64,000 bases of DNA, taken from contig NC_044288.2 of assembly GCF_004027225.2 (NCBI RefSeq), positions 5,135,719-5,199,718 of the forward strand. The letters run 5' to 3'. Positions 23,387-33,478 of the stretch are shown here, in pieces. Position 1 is the stretch's first letter. Each line of letters begins with the position of its first letter. Under the pieces are notes generated by a model that saw nothing but the letters and a program-made list of their open reading frames with translations, did not search any database and had not been told where the DNA came from. Both the position numbers and the translations under genes were made by a program. This stretch comes from Strigops habroptila (lineage: Eukaryota; Chordata; Aves; Psittaciformes; Psittacidae).

Positions 23387-25456
23387 ATGCGGCGGGCGGC
23401 GCGGGCAGCGCTGGCGCTGGCCGGGGACGGAGCGGCGCGGCCGGGCCTGGGCCTGGGCTGCGGCCGCAGCGCTCGGCTGCTCCTGCCGCCCGGCGGCGCG
23501 GCACAGCCCGACCCGCAAGGTACGGGCCGGGGGGGAGGCGGTGGCGCGGCGGGGGTGCGGGGTGGGCCGGGGATCGCTGACCCGCCCCGGTGTCGCGCAG
23601 GCTGGAGGGAGGCGGTGACGGCCGCCGTCGGTGCGCTGCGGGCGGGCGGGCTGGTGGCGGTGCCGACGGACACGGTGTACGGCGTGGCGTGCCTGGCCCA
23701 GGACTCCGGCGCCGTGCGGAGCATCTACAGCCTGAAGGGGCGGAACGGGAGGAAGCCGCTGGCCATCTGCCTCGGGGACGTGGAGCGCCTCTACAGGTGG
23801 GTGAGGACCTCCGCTCGGATCCACTGCCCTTGCACGGTGCAGTCGTGAGAGCCCGAGGCCACGGGGAAGGGCTGCTCCGCACCGGGGTGAAGCTGCATCC
23901 TCCCACTGTGCAGGTACTGCCATGTCAATGTGCCGGATGAGCTGCTGCGGGACCTGCTTCCTGGACCTGTGACCCTGGTCTTACAGCGTTCGGAAGAGCT
24001 AAATAAAGACTTGAATCCTTTCACATCGGTAGGTCTTTGCTACAGGAGGTGGATCTGGTTTCAAGGGGGGGTGTTTTGTGCTTCTGCTGCAGTAGTTTTT
24101 ACTCTTATGTGTGTGTTTACCGTGCTTAGCAGCGATGGGTGTTTTCCCAAAGCTGGTCCCTGTGCTGTTGTACCCCCTGTGACTTACTGAACGTGGTGTA
24201 ACACAGCATTAGGGGCTGATTTGCATCTTGTATTATTGCTGGTTCAGTGCTTGTTGATGTATCATTCTCTAAAGCATCAGCTTTAAGTCAAGAGGGCGAT
24301 AGGCAGCACAAGATTAAAACAGTTCCTGCGTGTAAAACCATGTTCTCTTCTTCCTTGTAGCTGGTTGGCGTTCGTATTCCAAACCACCCTTTCATCAGGG
24401 AGTTGGCACGAGCTTGCTCTGGACCACTGGCTTTAACAAGTGCTAACATCAGCTCTCAGGCCAGCACGCTGACGGTTTCGGTAAGGCTGAGTTTGCCACT
24501 TAAGGGATGTTTTTGTGGTAGTTTGTCAGAGCTCCGGACTCCTGCAGTTGGAAACCAGCTTGTGTGAAGCTTGTGACCCTGGTGATGGTACAGCACCACA
24601 CAGATGCCCTGTCCTTGCCCCCCAGTGTCCTGATAGTCTTCTGGCTTCCACTGTGCACTCTTAAATGGTGGTGCAGTTAAGAAGGCATCAACCAGAGAAT
24701 CCTTGTGGCTTTCCTACACCTCTGAGATAAATCTGTGCTCAAAAATCAAAGTGGGATGTGCTCATGACAGAAAAAAGTGAGCTGACCAGACAGAGCAAGG
24801 GAAGAGACCATCTCCCTCAACACCAGAACGTCCAGCAGTGAAAACACTATCACAAACCATCTTCAGGACTGTTTGCCACATCTCTTTTATCTTTTTTCTA
24901 GGAGTTCCAAGACCTGTGGCCTCAGTTGTCCTTAATCATCGATGGAGGCCCAATTGGGGACATTCAGAGCCCGGAGTGTCGCTTGGGGTCAACTGTGGTT
25001 GATTTATCTGTGTCGGGGAAGTTCACTATCATTCGGCCTGGCTGGTGAGCTCGCTGTGCTGCATGTATCTGAGCTGCTGCTTCGCTTGAAACGAAACGAA
25101 GCTTTCGAGTTCAAGTGGGTCCTGGTTTGCTTCTTTTCCCATAGCAGATGAACCGTCACATTAACACTGTTTAGGTTAATTACCAGCCCACTCAGCAATC
25201 CTAAAAGAGCGCTCCAAATTCCCAGTGCAGGACACCCCTTTCTAGCAGCTTCTAGTGAAACACTAATTTCTGGAGTTCATGTTCCCCTTGATTCAAAATG
25301 CAGTACTGCATCTGGCTGATTGCTTTTTCCCCCCAAAATGCAGTTTAACTGTTAAAAACCCTTTTTCCTGATGGTTCTCTTTCACCCCACAGTGCTCTCA
25401 CATCTACAGTTGAAATCCTGACGCAGAAGTACGGCTTGATACCAGAATCATCTTAA
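23387..25456 (+). CDS. YRDC: YRDC, threonylcarbamoyl-AMP synthase
   Basis: Makes threonylcarbamoyl-AMP from threonine, bicarbonate and ATP; the KEOPS complex or OSGEPL1 then uses it to form t6A37 on ANN-decoding tRNAs in cytosol and mitochondria. Six exons: 23387-23519, 23601-23796, 23914-24028, 24361-24480, 24902-25044, 25393-25456 (TAA), 771 bases, 256 aa (human 279). The N-terminal 44 residues are Arg/Ala/Leu-rich with almost no acidic residues, consistent with a mitochondrial targeting sequence. The YrdC/Sua5 fold follows: PTDTVYG (66-72), KGR...KPLAIC (90-101), LPGPVTLV, RSEELNKDLNPF, LTSANISSQ (173-181), and GSTVVDLS (217-224) with the closing IIRPGC. The start at 23387 is the first ATG that gives the family-like leader; in-frame sequence upstream is open but overlaps the C1orf122 side of the promoter. 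Confidence 0.96.
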
Positions 25457-25595
25457 GACTTCAGACTCTGAGGAGCTGGTGAGGCTGGGCACTGTGTGCC
25501 TGTGCATTCAGGAAATGGGCATTCATGGCCTTGTTTAATAAGGTCGATGGGTTCTGTCAGGGTTAATAAACTAAAGATAGAAAAACGGAGCAGTA
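25457..25595 (+). terminator. YRDC: YRDC 3' UTR and poly(A) signal
   Basis: Short 3' UTR with AATAAA at 25565-25570, about 110 bases after the stop. Cleavage is probably near 25590, just upstream of a CR1 insertion at 25618. Confidence 0.7.
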
Positions 25596-25617
25596 GTTGG
25601 TGGGTATGTGTTGATTA

Positions 25618-26075
25618 GTATCGTAGAATCCCCGAGTGGTTTGGGTTGGAAGGGATCTTAAAGCTCATCCAGTCCCAACCCCCTGCCCCGGGCAGGGACA
25701 CCTTCCACTAGAGCAGGTTGCTCCAAGCCCGTGTGTCCAACCTGGCCTTGAACACTGCCAGGGATGGGGCAGCCACAGCTTCTCTGGGCACCCTGTGCCA
25801 GCGCCTCAGCACCCTCACAGGGAAGAGCTTCTGCCTAAGAGCTCATCTCAATCTCCCTTCTGGCAGGTTAAAGCCATTCCCCTTGGCCTGTCCCTACAGG
25901 CCATTGTCAAAAGTCCCTCTCTTATATGTCTTGTAGGCCCCCGTTAGATACTGGAAGACTGTTACAAGGTCTCCCTGGAGCCTTCTCTTCTCCAGGCTGA
26001 ACAAGCCCAGCCCTCAGCCTGTCTCCATAGCAGAGGTGCTCCAGCCCTTGGATCATCTTTATACATCTGCTGTAG
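25618..26075 (-). mobile_element. CR1 LINE 3' end, antisense, about 460 bp
   Basis: Begins 'cgtagaatccccgagtggtt' and continues through the whole antisense CR1 3' UTR ('ggacaccttccactagagc', 'aacactgccagggatgggg', 'cttctctccaggctgaac'-like, 'agaggtgctccagccctt'). It is one of the longest CR1 copies here and is close in sequence to the sense copy at 61618-62085, suggesting the same subfamily. Confidence 0.92.
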
Positions 26076-26743
26076 TCTGAGAAACCAACTCAAATATGTG
26101 CTGACCTTGTGCTGCTGTATCATTCCCAAATACCCGTCTGTTTTGTTAACATGGTTAGACCTTTGAAATACAACTATTTGCACATTAGACTGTTCTCAGG
26201 ATGGGGGGTGTATGTCACCCACCCTCTCCTTAACCACTTATTCCATGTCTTTGTTTATTGTATCTGCACTGAAAGAAAAGCAAGGATAGAGAAGTTTTTG
26301 AGCTTTCACCATGTTATAGCCCTGGTGTCCCCTGGCTGTTTTTCTCTGTTCTAAATGTAATGAAAACCTGCTACTGAGGTGAAGCTGTAAATCTTTTTGA
26401 AAACTAACGGTATTCCAATGGTCCCTGTCTAGACAAGAGCTCAGAAGGACCTGGCTTCCTCCTAATACAAAGAATGAAACAAGCTCTTGGTTTGCTGATC
26501 TTCATTTTTTAGATGTGGACTTCTCTCTTTTGGTTTTGTTCTGGAAACAGTGCTAAGCTGGGGAGTAAACAGGGAATGGATGAAAGTGTCTGCTGGTATT
26601 TATCCTTCATTGAAAAGTAAAGTTTACGGAGCTATTGTTAATTTAAAAACTGGTGAGCAATTTGAATGATTTTTTATAAATGCTTACTTTTAGACATTGT
26701 TGTCCATCACTTTTAGGTGCTTAGTGAGAACAGTAGCTCTGTT

Positions 26744-27135
26744 TGGTGATGGAGATGGCCTGACCATGAGAGCAGCCTGCAGAGCTTTCATAGTACTTCC
26801 CACTGTTCTGAGCGTTGTGGCTGTTCCAGGGGCAAATGCTGGTGTCGACGTAGGCCAGGCTGATGCTGGGGATGAACATCACGTTGGAGTCACAGAAAGT
26901 CTTGATTGCTTTCCAGTTCTGGTGGGATGAGCCAAAAGAGAAACCACTGGATGCAAAGTACATGTACACACCGTTGTATTCCATGGAGAGGACATCATGC
27001 TTGTGTCCCTCCACCACCAGCAGCGCTATGAATACAGCATCGTAAGCGATGTTGCAGGGAGAGTGGGAGCCTTGGTGGCGTGAGAAGGTTGGCCCAGGAT
27101 TCAGGTGGTGTCTCCAAGAACCAGCGGCAGGGAAG
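26744..27135 (-). pseudogene. MANEAL: Decayed MANEAL (endo-alpha-1,2-mannosidase-like, GH99) remnant
   Basis: Reading the minus strand from 27135 down gives clear pieces of the C-terminal half of MANEAL: PPESWANLLTP, then after a +1/-1 shift at about 27070 YDAVFIALLVVEGHKHDVL, YNGVYMYFASSGFSFGSS followed by HQNWKAIKTFCDSN, VMFIPSIS, YVDTSICPWNSHN and GKYYE. Human MANEAL and MANEA have the same blocks. The frame shift, loss of residues around the N-R-V before GKYYE, and replacement of the following ITSFNEWHEGTQ motif by unrelated sequence and a stop show it is broken; that motif carries the GH99 catalytic glutamates. Upstream exons are not found in 27.1-28.5 kb. Position and strand, between YRDC and EPHA10 and opposite to both, are those of the human gene, so this looks like a gene that died in place rather than a retrocopy. 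The functional family member works on Golgi N-glycans. Confidence 0.8.
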
Positions 27136-30121
27136 GAGGTGGTGGGACAGTTTTAAATGGCTGTATTCAGCCCATCATCCCACAAGTAGCTGCTGTCATT
27201 TTCTTTTCAAGCAGCTTCCTTTTGAGCTGCTTGCAGAGGTCAGGCTGCTGAGGGTGGGTGCTCCAGGGAGGTGGGAATAGCTTTCGCTTTCCATATCTAG
27301 TGTCAAGGACAAGGACACTGCACAGAAATCCAAAGCCCAGTGAATTTGCTGTCACTATATTGTGAGTTCAGGGCCTCTAGAAGCTGTCTGTGAGTATTTA
27401 TGAGCTGGCAGATGAAGGGGCTTGAAGGCAGGGCAGAACCATCCAAACAACAATGATTTGGAAGTCGTGAGCGCAACTTGAGCGAGTCAGGCTCTTCAGG
27501 TCTAGCAGCCACGTCTAACCGGGTGAACTGGTTACGTGGCTCAGCTGGGTCTCCCTGTTCCCGGCGTGTTACGTCCTCCAGCAGTATGGCAAGGATCAGT
27601 ATTTACTGGAGTCCCATCCCTGAGCCCACCCGACTCAACTGCCCTGTCGTGCAGAAGGTCCAGGACCAGGAGTTCCCAAAAACCACTACACCAGGACCCT
27701 TCTCACTACTGCATAGCTGGAGACGATGCTCATCCTGAATGACTCCCACTGGCTTCCCTGATGCCTCCATCCATACAGGTTTGTTCTGGGAGCTGAGCAG
27801 GACCCAGCCTTTTGCTTCCAGGGTGGCCTAGCCACCGGAACCTTGTCTCCCACCACTAGATAGAGCTCCGGCCACTGCAGGAAGCCTTGGAGCCAGCGCT
27901 GCACTGGCTCTACGGCTCCTTGAAAGCATTAATAAACGAGTGCAGGGCTGGGGCTGTGCTGACATGGTGTTGCTGTGGTGCAGATGGAGGTTTGTGTGAT
28001 GAGCTGCCTGCTGCAGGCAGGGGAACAGGACGTGGTGCCACTCTCCCGCCTGTGCCTGGTCCTGGCAAAGCCCACGCCGGGATGATTTTTCCCAGTGCCA
28101 CGCAGTGGTTATGTATCTTTATTGCTCGTGAGCAGCTGTCTCAGTCGCTGCTAATGGACTGTAATGCACGCAGAGCTGACCCCCAAAATGATGTCTTCAC
28201 AGAAATTGCCTGTGTGTGGAGCTTCTGCTGTAAAAGCCCAGAAGCACCAGGCTGGGCGAGTTACTGTCATCTGCAAAGCGTGTGCGTGAGGGGTCTCTGG
28301 GTGCTTTCCCTTCTCTGAGCCCTTGCTCTTGCTTCAGCTCTCCAAACCAGGTATCCTGCAGGATAGATAGAGGCGTGACTTGATGGGGACAGGGGGTCCA
28401 TCCTGGAGCCCCGGCAGGCAGACTGGGTGCTCTGCTTTCCACAACCCGATGCTGAGCAGAGCCAGAGCCAGCTGCCCCAATGCCTGGCTTCCCCTGCATC
28501 TGTGGCACAGATGTAAAGGCTGTTTGGGGACTCACAGTAACATCTCATCATAGTGAGCAATTTCCCTGCTGATTCTGCTCCCTCCCTGTATTTGCATGGT
28601 GAAGCTTCCCTCCGTCTTGTTCCTCAGCTCATCAGCTATTCATTGATCTTCACCAGGCTCCTCCAGCACTCATTCATCACTCTCATGCCCGCCATCCACT
28701 TTCCAAATGTTTCCTATTTTTCCGGTGATGTATTTCCCTGTTCAGACAAGCTAATCTTGCACCATCAATAACGAGGGTGCAGCTCGCTCCTGACCTCTGT
28801 GCTGCCACAGCCACGGCACAGGGACACCGGGTGAGGGCCCTCCCAGGAGCTGCTGCCCCGGCTGCTGGGGCTCTGGTGCAGCAGCTCATCCTTCCCCTTG
28901 GATATATTGGAAGATGAAGGTGATGCCCTCACAGCCTCACATAGCTGGGTGGAAGGTGATGGTCTTCAAGGTGAGGCAAAGCCCTAAGGCAGAACAGCCT
29001 TGTGGATAGGGGCTGGCTTTGTGGTCTGCTCTGGGGTGCCTGAAGCTTTGTCTCTCTGCCACAACTTGGTGTAGCCTTTGCAAGCAGCCTCAGTGGGCAG
29101 AAAACTGGGGAAACATCCCAGCATCTCAACTGGTGTCTCTGCTTCTGGCTCATTCCGTGCTGCTGGTGCTCAGTGTTCCTGCAAGTGACAGCTTTATTTG
29201 TACCACCAGCATCAAGAGGATGAGCCACACTCAGGAGCGGGTGAAACGGCTGCTGGCCTTGTTCTCTTGCAGGAAATGCAGGCACTATAAATCCCTTTTT
29301 TACTCTGGCTTCTGGGCGGCTGCAGGTCACTGTAGCTGTCAATGTGATGTACTCAGCACCAGCCAAAATGACCAGCCTTTGCATCAGCATTTGGGCACTG
29401 TCAGCACCTCTGGAACACACCAGCATGGAGCAAACCCAGGCTTTGTTGCTTAATCAGGTTCTTGGTGCTTTCCAAAGCTGGGACCTGCTGCTATCCTGAG
29501 TGACTTTGTGCAGAGACTCCATGCCAGGAGCTGTGTGTGCAGCATCCGAGGGGATGCAGCATCAGGAGCAGCAGCAATGGTGAGTGCCTGAGACACTGCA
29601 GGCTGTGATTGCTGAGATGTGATGTGAAAATACACCCCTGGACATGCTGGAGAGACAAACAGTTTCTGCTGGAGTGGAGAGCTGCCTAGGTGGTGGAACT
29701 AGAAACACTTTCATAAGCCAATTCACAGATGAGGGTGACTCCTGTGTTTGCAACCCGTGTTGAAATCACATTGGCACGAGCACTCCAAGCAGGAAATACA
29801 TGGCTTGCATTCTAATTAGTGCTTGCCCTCCACATAAAAATGCATCTTTAGAACCTCATTAGCAGAGCCAGTTCAAACTGACTGAGATGATTCCAACAAG
29901 CAGCAACAGACCAGGCAGGCTTAGTCTGTGTGGGTATCAGAGGTGAGGGTGCTGAGTGTCCGACCCTTTCCATCCCTGTGGAAGCCATGGGGGTAAAGTG
30001 CTGTCAGTGGGTTGATTTGGGGAGCCTTGGCCGGGTGATCAGGTCTGCCTCATGCTGGGCAGTTGGTGGATAACTCTTGCTTCTCACTGTGATCTTACTG
30101 ATGAATGTCTCCTGAGTGCTT

Positions 30122-30165
30122 CCCTGTGTCATCATTCCTGTGTCATCATTCCCTGTGTCATCATT
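30122..30165 (+). repeat. Three-copy 14-15 bp tandem repeat
   Basis: Direct repeats of ccctgtgtcatcatt at 30122-30136, 30137-30150 (one C shorter) and 30151-30165. Likely a small, possibly polymorphic minisatellite. Confidence 0.9.
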
Positions 30166-30534
30166 CCTGCTGCAGCTGGTGGCTAAAAGCTTGTGGCTTT
30201 CCATACCCATGTGTAGTTTGTGCAGCTGTTCTGTGGCAGAGGTGGTTGTGCTGACAACATTTCATATCTGGGATAGTTGGAGAACTCTTTATTGGAGACT
30301 TTTGCTCTTGTTTGGAAGCGGGACACACATTAGAGCAGCCCAGGAAGAGGTCCTGTTACACGAGGGTACCGCAGAGAATGTATATAATGGTTTTTACACT
30401 TTTTTTGCTATCTAATGATGATTGGCACTAGATTTATTCCTTGTCCTTCCTGGAGCTTGCAGGTCTGGGTGAACACGTATGGCTTCACAGAGCCACAGTT
30501 CAGGCATGGTGCAGATGTGCTTCAAGCCATGTTC

Positions 30535-30785
30535 ATGTTCAGCCTGGAGAAGGCTCCAGGGAGACCTCACTGCAGCTTTTCAACACTTAAAGGGGGCTTA
30601 TAAGAAAAATGGGGACAGGCTTTTTCATGGGGTTTGTAGTGACAGGACATGGAGGAATGGTATTAAATTAAAAAAGGGTCAATTTAGACTAGATATAAGG
30701 AAGAATTTTTTACAATAAGGGTGGTGGGTCACTGGCACAGGGTGCCCAGAGAAGCTGCGGCTGCCCCATCCCTGGCAGTGTGTCC
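30535..30785 (+). mobile_element. CR1 fragment, sense, 3' truncated
   Basis: Runs from 'cagcctggagaaggctccag' through 'gacaggctttttcat', 'gactagatataaggaagaa' and 'ggcacagggtgcccagagaa' to 'ccctggcagtgt', where the CR1 match stops before the usual 3' end. An A/T-rich middle ('attaaattaaaaaagggtc') has diverged. The loss of the 3' end is unusual for CR1 and implies a later deletion or rearrangement. Confidence 0.85.
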
Positions 30786-33239
30786 GTCTTGTCCAGTCCT
30801 GTACATAGAGGAGGATGCTGAGCTGCAGCTCTTGGTTGTGCTTCAGGAATGAGCCTGTAACAGGAGAGGGCTGTGGAGCAGCACATGGGAAGGGGCACCC
30901 ATGAGATGACCAGTTCTTGGCTGGGGCTTTTCTACCTCTTTATCTCAGGGCTTTGCTGTCTCAAGAGGAATCTGCCGTAAAATGCTCCTTGGAGTGTATC
31001 TCTGGAGATTATAGGGGTCTACTGCAAAATCCCAGCTTCCTTTTACGCACTGTGCATGCAGATCCACTTCTAGTGTCCTCCAGCCCTTCTTCCAGCTCCA
31101 GAGCTGGCGGGATGCCTGGCACGTTTCCACAGGGTGCTGATTTAAGGAATTAGCCTGTAGAAGCAGAGACGATAGAGACAGAAGGGACCTTGAGGCCATC
31201 TGGAGCGCCCGCTTCCCAGACAGCATCTCCCGAGTCACTCCAGACACATTTGTCAGATCTGCTCTCAGCTCCTTTATCTGGAGGAAATTCCACCTGGATG
31301 CTGCTCATCTTCTCCCTATTTTCCATCTCCTTAAAGAATATTTTCTAGGACTGGGATTTTTCAGGGGATTAAAGGGAATGTGGTCTGTGTATGCACATTT
31401 CTTCTCTCTTTTCTCCCCTCCCTTTTCCAAAAAGGCTGTAATTTAGCCTTTCTAAAGGGAATTGACACCTTGGAGATGGCTGCAGGATGAGTCCCTGGGG
31501 AGAGAGCTTTGGGCAGAGCAGGTTGAGGTAGGGATGTGCCCAAGAGATGGGGTGGCCATGGGGTGCCAGAGGCTGAGTGCTGGAGCGATGAGCAGCTCGT
31601 GCTTGCAGGGAGGATGGCTCCAGAGGTCAAGGGGTTTTCACTGCGGAATTGTTAAATTAACTATTCATTTAATTATATTTTGATTGAATTAGATCCTTTT
31701 TTTTCCCTTTTATGTCACCAGCGAATGATTCTGTGCGTAATGAATGGTGTCTGCTGCTGCTCATTCACTTACTGCTGCTGAGGGGCAGAGGTTCTGGTTG
31801 CGGTCTGAGCCATGTGTGTGTTCCAAGAGCTGCCTGTGCTGTGCCATGAGCTGCCCCAGGGACCCTGGAGGTCTCTGGGACAGGGAAAGCCCTGGATCAG
31901 CCCCCTCCTTGCAATGAAGCTGTTAATTGTTATTCACCAACCAGCTCTCCCCTGTGTCTGTGATGATGCTCTCCATTAACTCTGCCCACAAGCAGCTGGG
32001 AAGTGGGCTGGCTGCAGCTCTGTCAAGTGCAATTACTTGGTTACTCCGTGACGCAAACTGTCATTAGCCACAGCTTGTTGTGATAAGGTGTCTGGGGAAG
32101 GGGGAACTCCTGAGCCTCTGGGAGCCACAATGTCTCATGGTGTGTGTGCCCCAAGCCCATGGTGGCCATCCCGGCTGGCGCAATTCATGCCTTTCCTTCA
32201 CGGAGCAGCTGCCCCACACAGGGCACACCAGCCCATGGAGAGGGACTGGGATGGGGGGACCCCACTGCCCTGCATCTCCCCACATCACCCAAGACCTGGG
32301 CATGTCTTGGAGCCCCTCAAGGGAGGCAAACTGTGTTTAGGATGATGTGGTGGCCAATAGCCATACATGGGGTAATGGGTGCCAGGGCTGCTGGGTGCTG
32401 CAGCTCCCATGGGTGGCTCTGCAAGAGAAACAAGAGTATGGAACAACTTCACCCTGCTTCTTCCTGGGGATAAAAGCAAGTCTTGCTTCTGCAGGAGCTG
32501 TCATTGCTGGGGGCTGAGCTGATGAGCTGTCTCCTGGTGAGAAACACATTTAGTTAACCTCAAATTAGTCAGGAGAATGGGAGACTTCTTGGAAACAATA
32601 TCATTGAAACCATTGCACCTGAAACTATCCCCACTCGAAATGCAGCTGCAGATAGTCATTAATTCACTGTGCTCCCATATTAATTCTGCAGCCGCTCTGC
32701 TCCAGCATGACTTTGATGAGCCATGTCCAGCAGCAGTTCTGGGCAGGGAGCCCTGGGATGGGCAGGCTGGTCCCTGATGGTTTCTGCATAGATGACCATC
32801 AGAAGATAATTTTCAGGTTGTTCTCCTCGGTGTATAGTCGTATCCTTTAAATACCCTTCAGACTCTGACAAGCTTCCCGAGGCGTGGAGACAGCACTTCC
32901 CTGCCTCCAGGTGTCTGAAGGCACAAGAAGTGGTGAGTCTCCAGGGATTTGGGGGTTTAATCATGAAAGAGCATCTTTAAAAAACTGCAGTGTGAGCAAG
33001 GACCAGTGGTTTAATTATTCTGAGCAGGTTTGGCTGAAATCCTGTGCCTGCTCCAAGTTATCTCCTCCCCTCTCTGCTGGTGGTGGTGGGGGCACAGCAC
33101 GTTGCTGGGGATGCAAGTGGTGGAATGGGGACCATGGTGGAACAGGGACCACCGGTGTCTGTTTGGCCCTGGGAGCCCCAGGGGCTCTGCAGTGCCTGGC
33201 TGGGAGAGGCTGGTTTGGGTTGGAAGGCTGAAATCATCA

Positions 33240-33478
33240 GTAATCATAGCATCATGGTTTGGGTTGGAAGGGACCTTAAAGCTCCTCCAGCTCCAACCCC
33301 TGCCACAGGCAGGGACACCTTCCACTAGAGCAGGTTGCTCCAAGCCCCTGTGTCCAACCTGGCCTTGAACACTGCCAGGGATGGGGCAGCCACAGCTTCT
33401 CTGGGCACCCTGTGCCAGCGCCTCAGCACCCTCACAGGGAAGAGCTTCTGCCTAAGAGCTCATCTCAATGTCCCTCTT
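33240..33478 (-). mobile_element. CR1 3' end, antisense, about 240 bp
   Basis: Starts with a degraded octamer ('atcatagcatcatggtttgg') and continues through the antisense CR1 3' UTR to 'agagctcatctcaatgtccc'. A duplicate of its first words ('ctggtttgggttggaagg') lies 40 bases upstream at 33209, so an older CR1 end may sit next to it. Confidence 0.9.

Noticed and set aside
22800-23906. 368-codon minus-strand frame overlapping C1orf122 and YRDC
   Set aside because: Shadow frame of a GC-rich island. The real C1orf122 uses a different frame after splicing and the rest is antisense to YRDC exons 1-2.
27530-27945. Protein-like words on the + strand (YVLQQYGKDQYLLESHP; LRPLQEALEPALHWLYGSLK)
   Set aside because: I could not match them to any family and stops interrupt them. 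They could be an old gene fragment or chance. They do not match missing MANEAL exons, which should be on the minus strand. A translated search against vertebrate proteins would decide.
31150-31330. Possible old repeat ('gacagaagggaccttgaggc')
   Set aside because: The phrase resembles the ends of several avian and amniote repeats but I could not follow it into a known element, so it is not listed as a feature.
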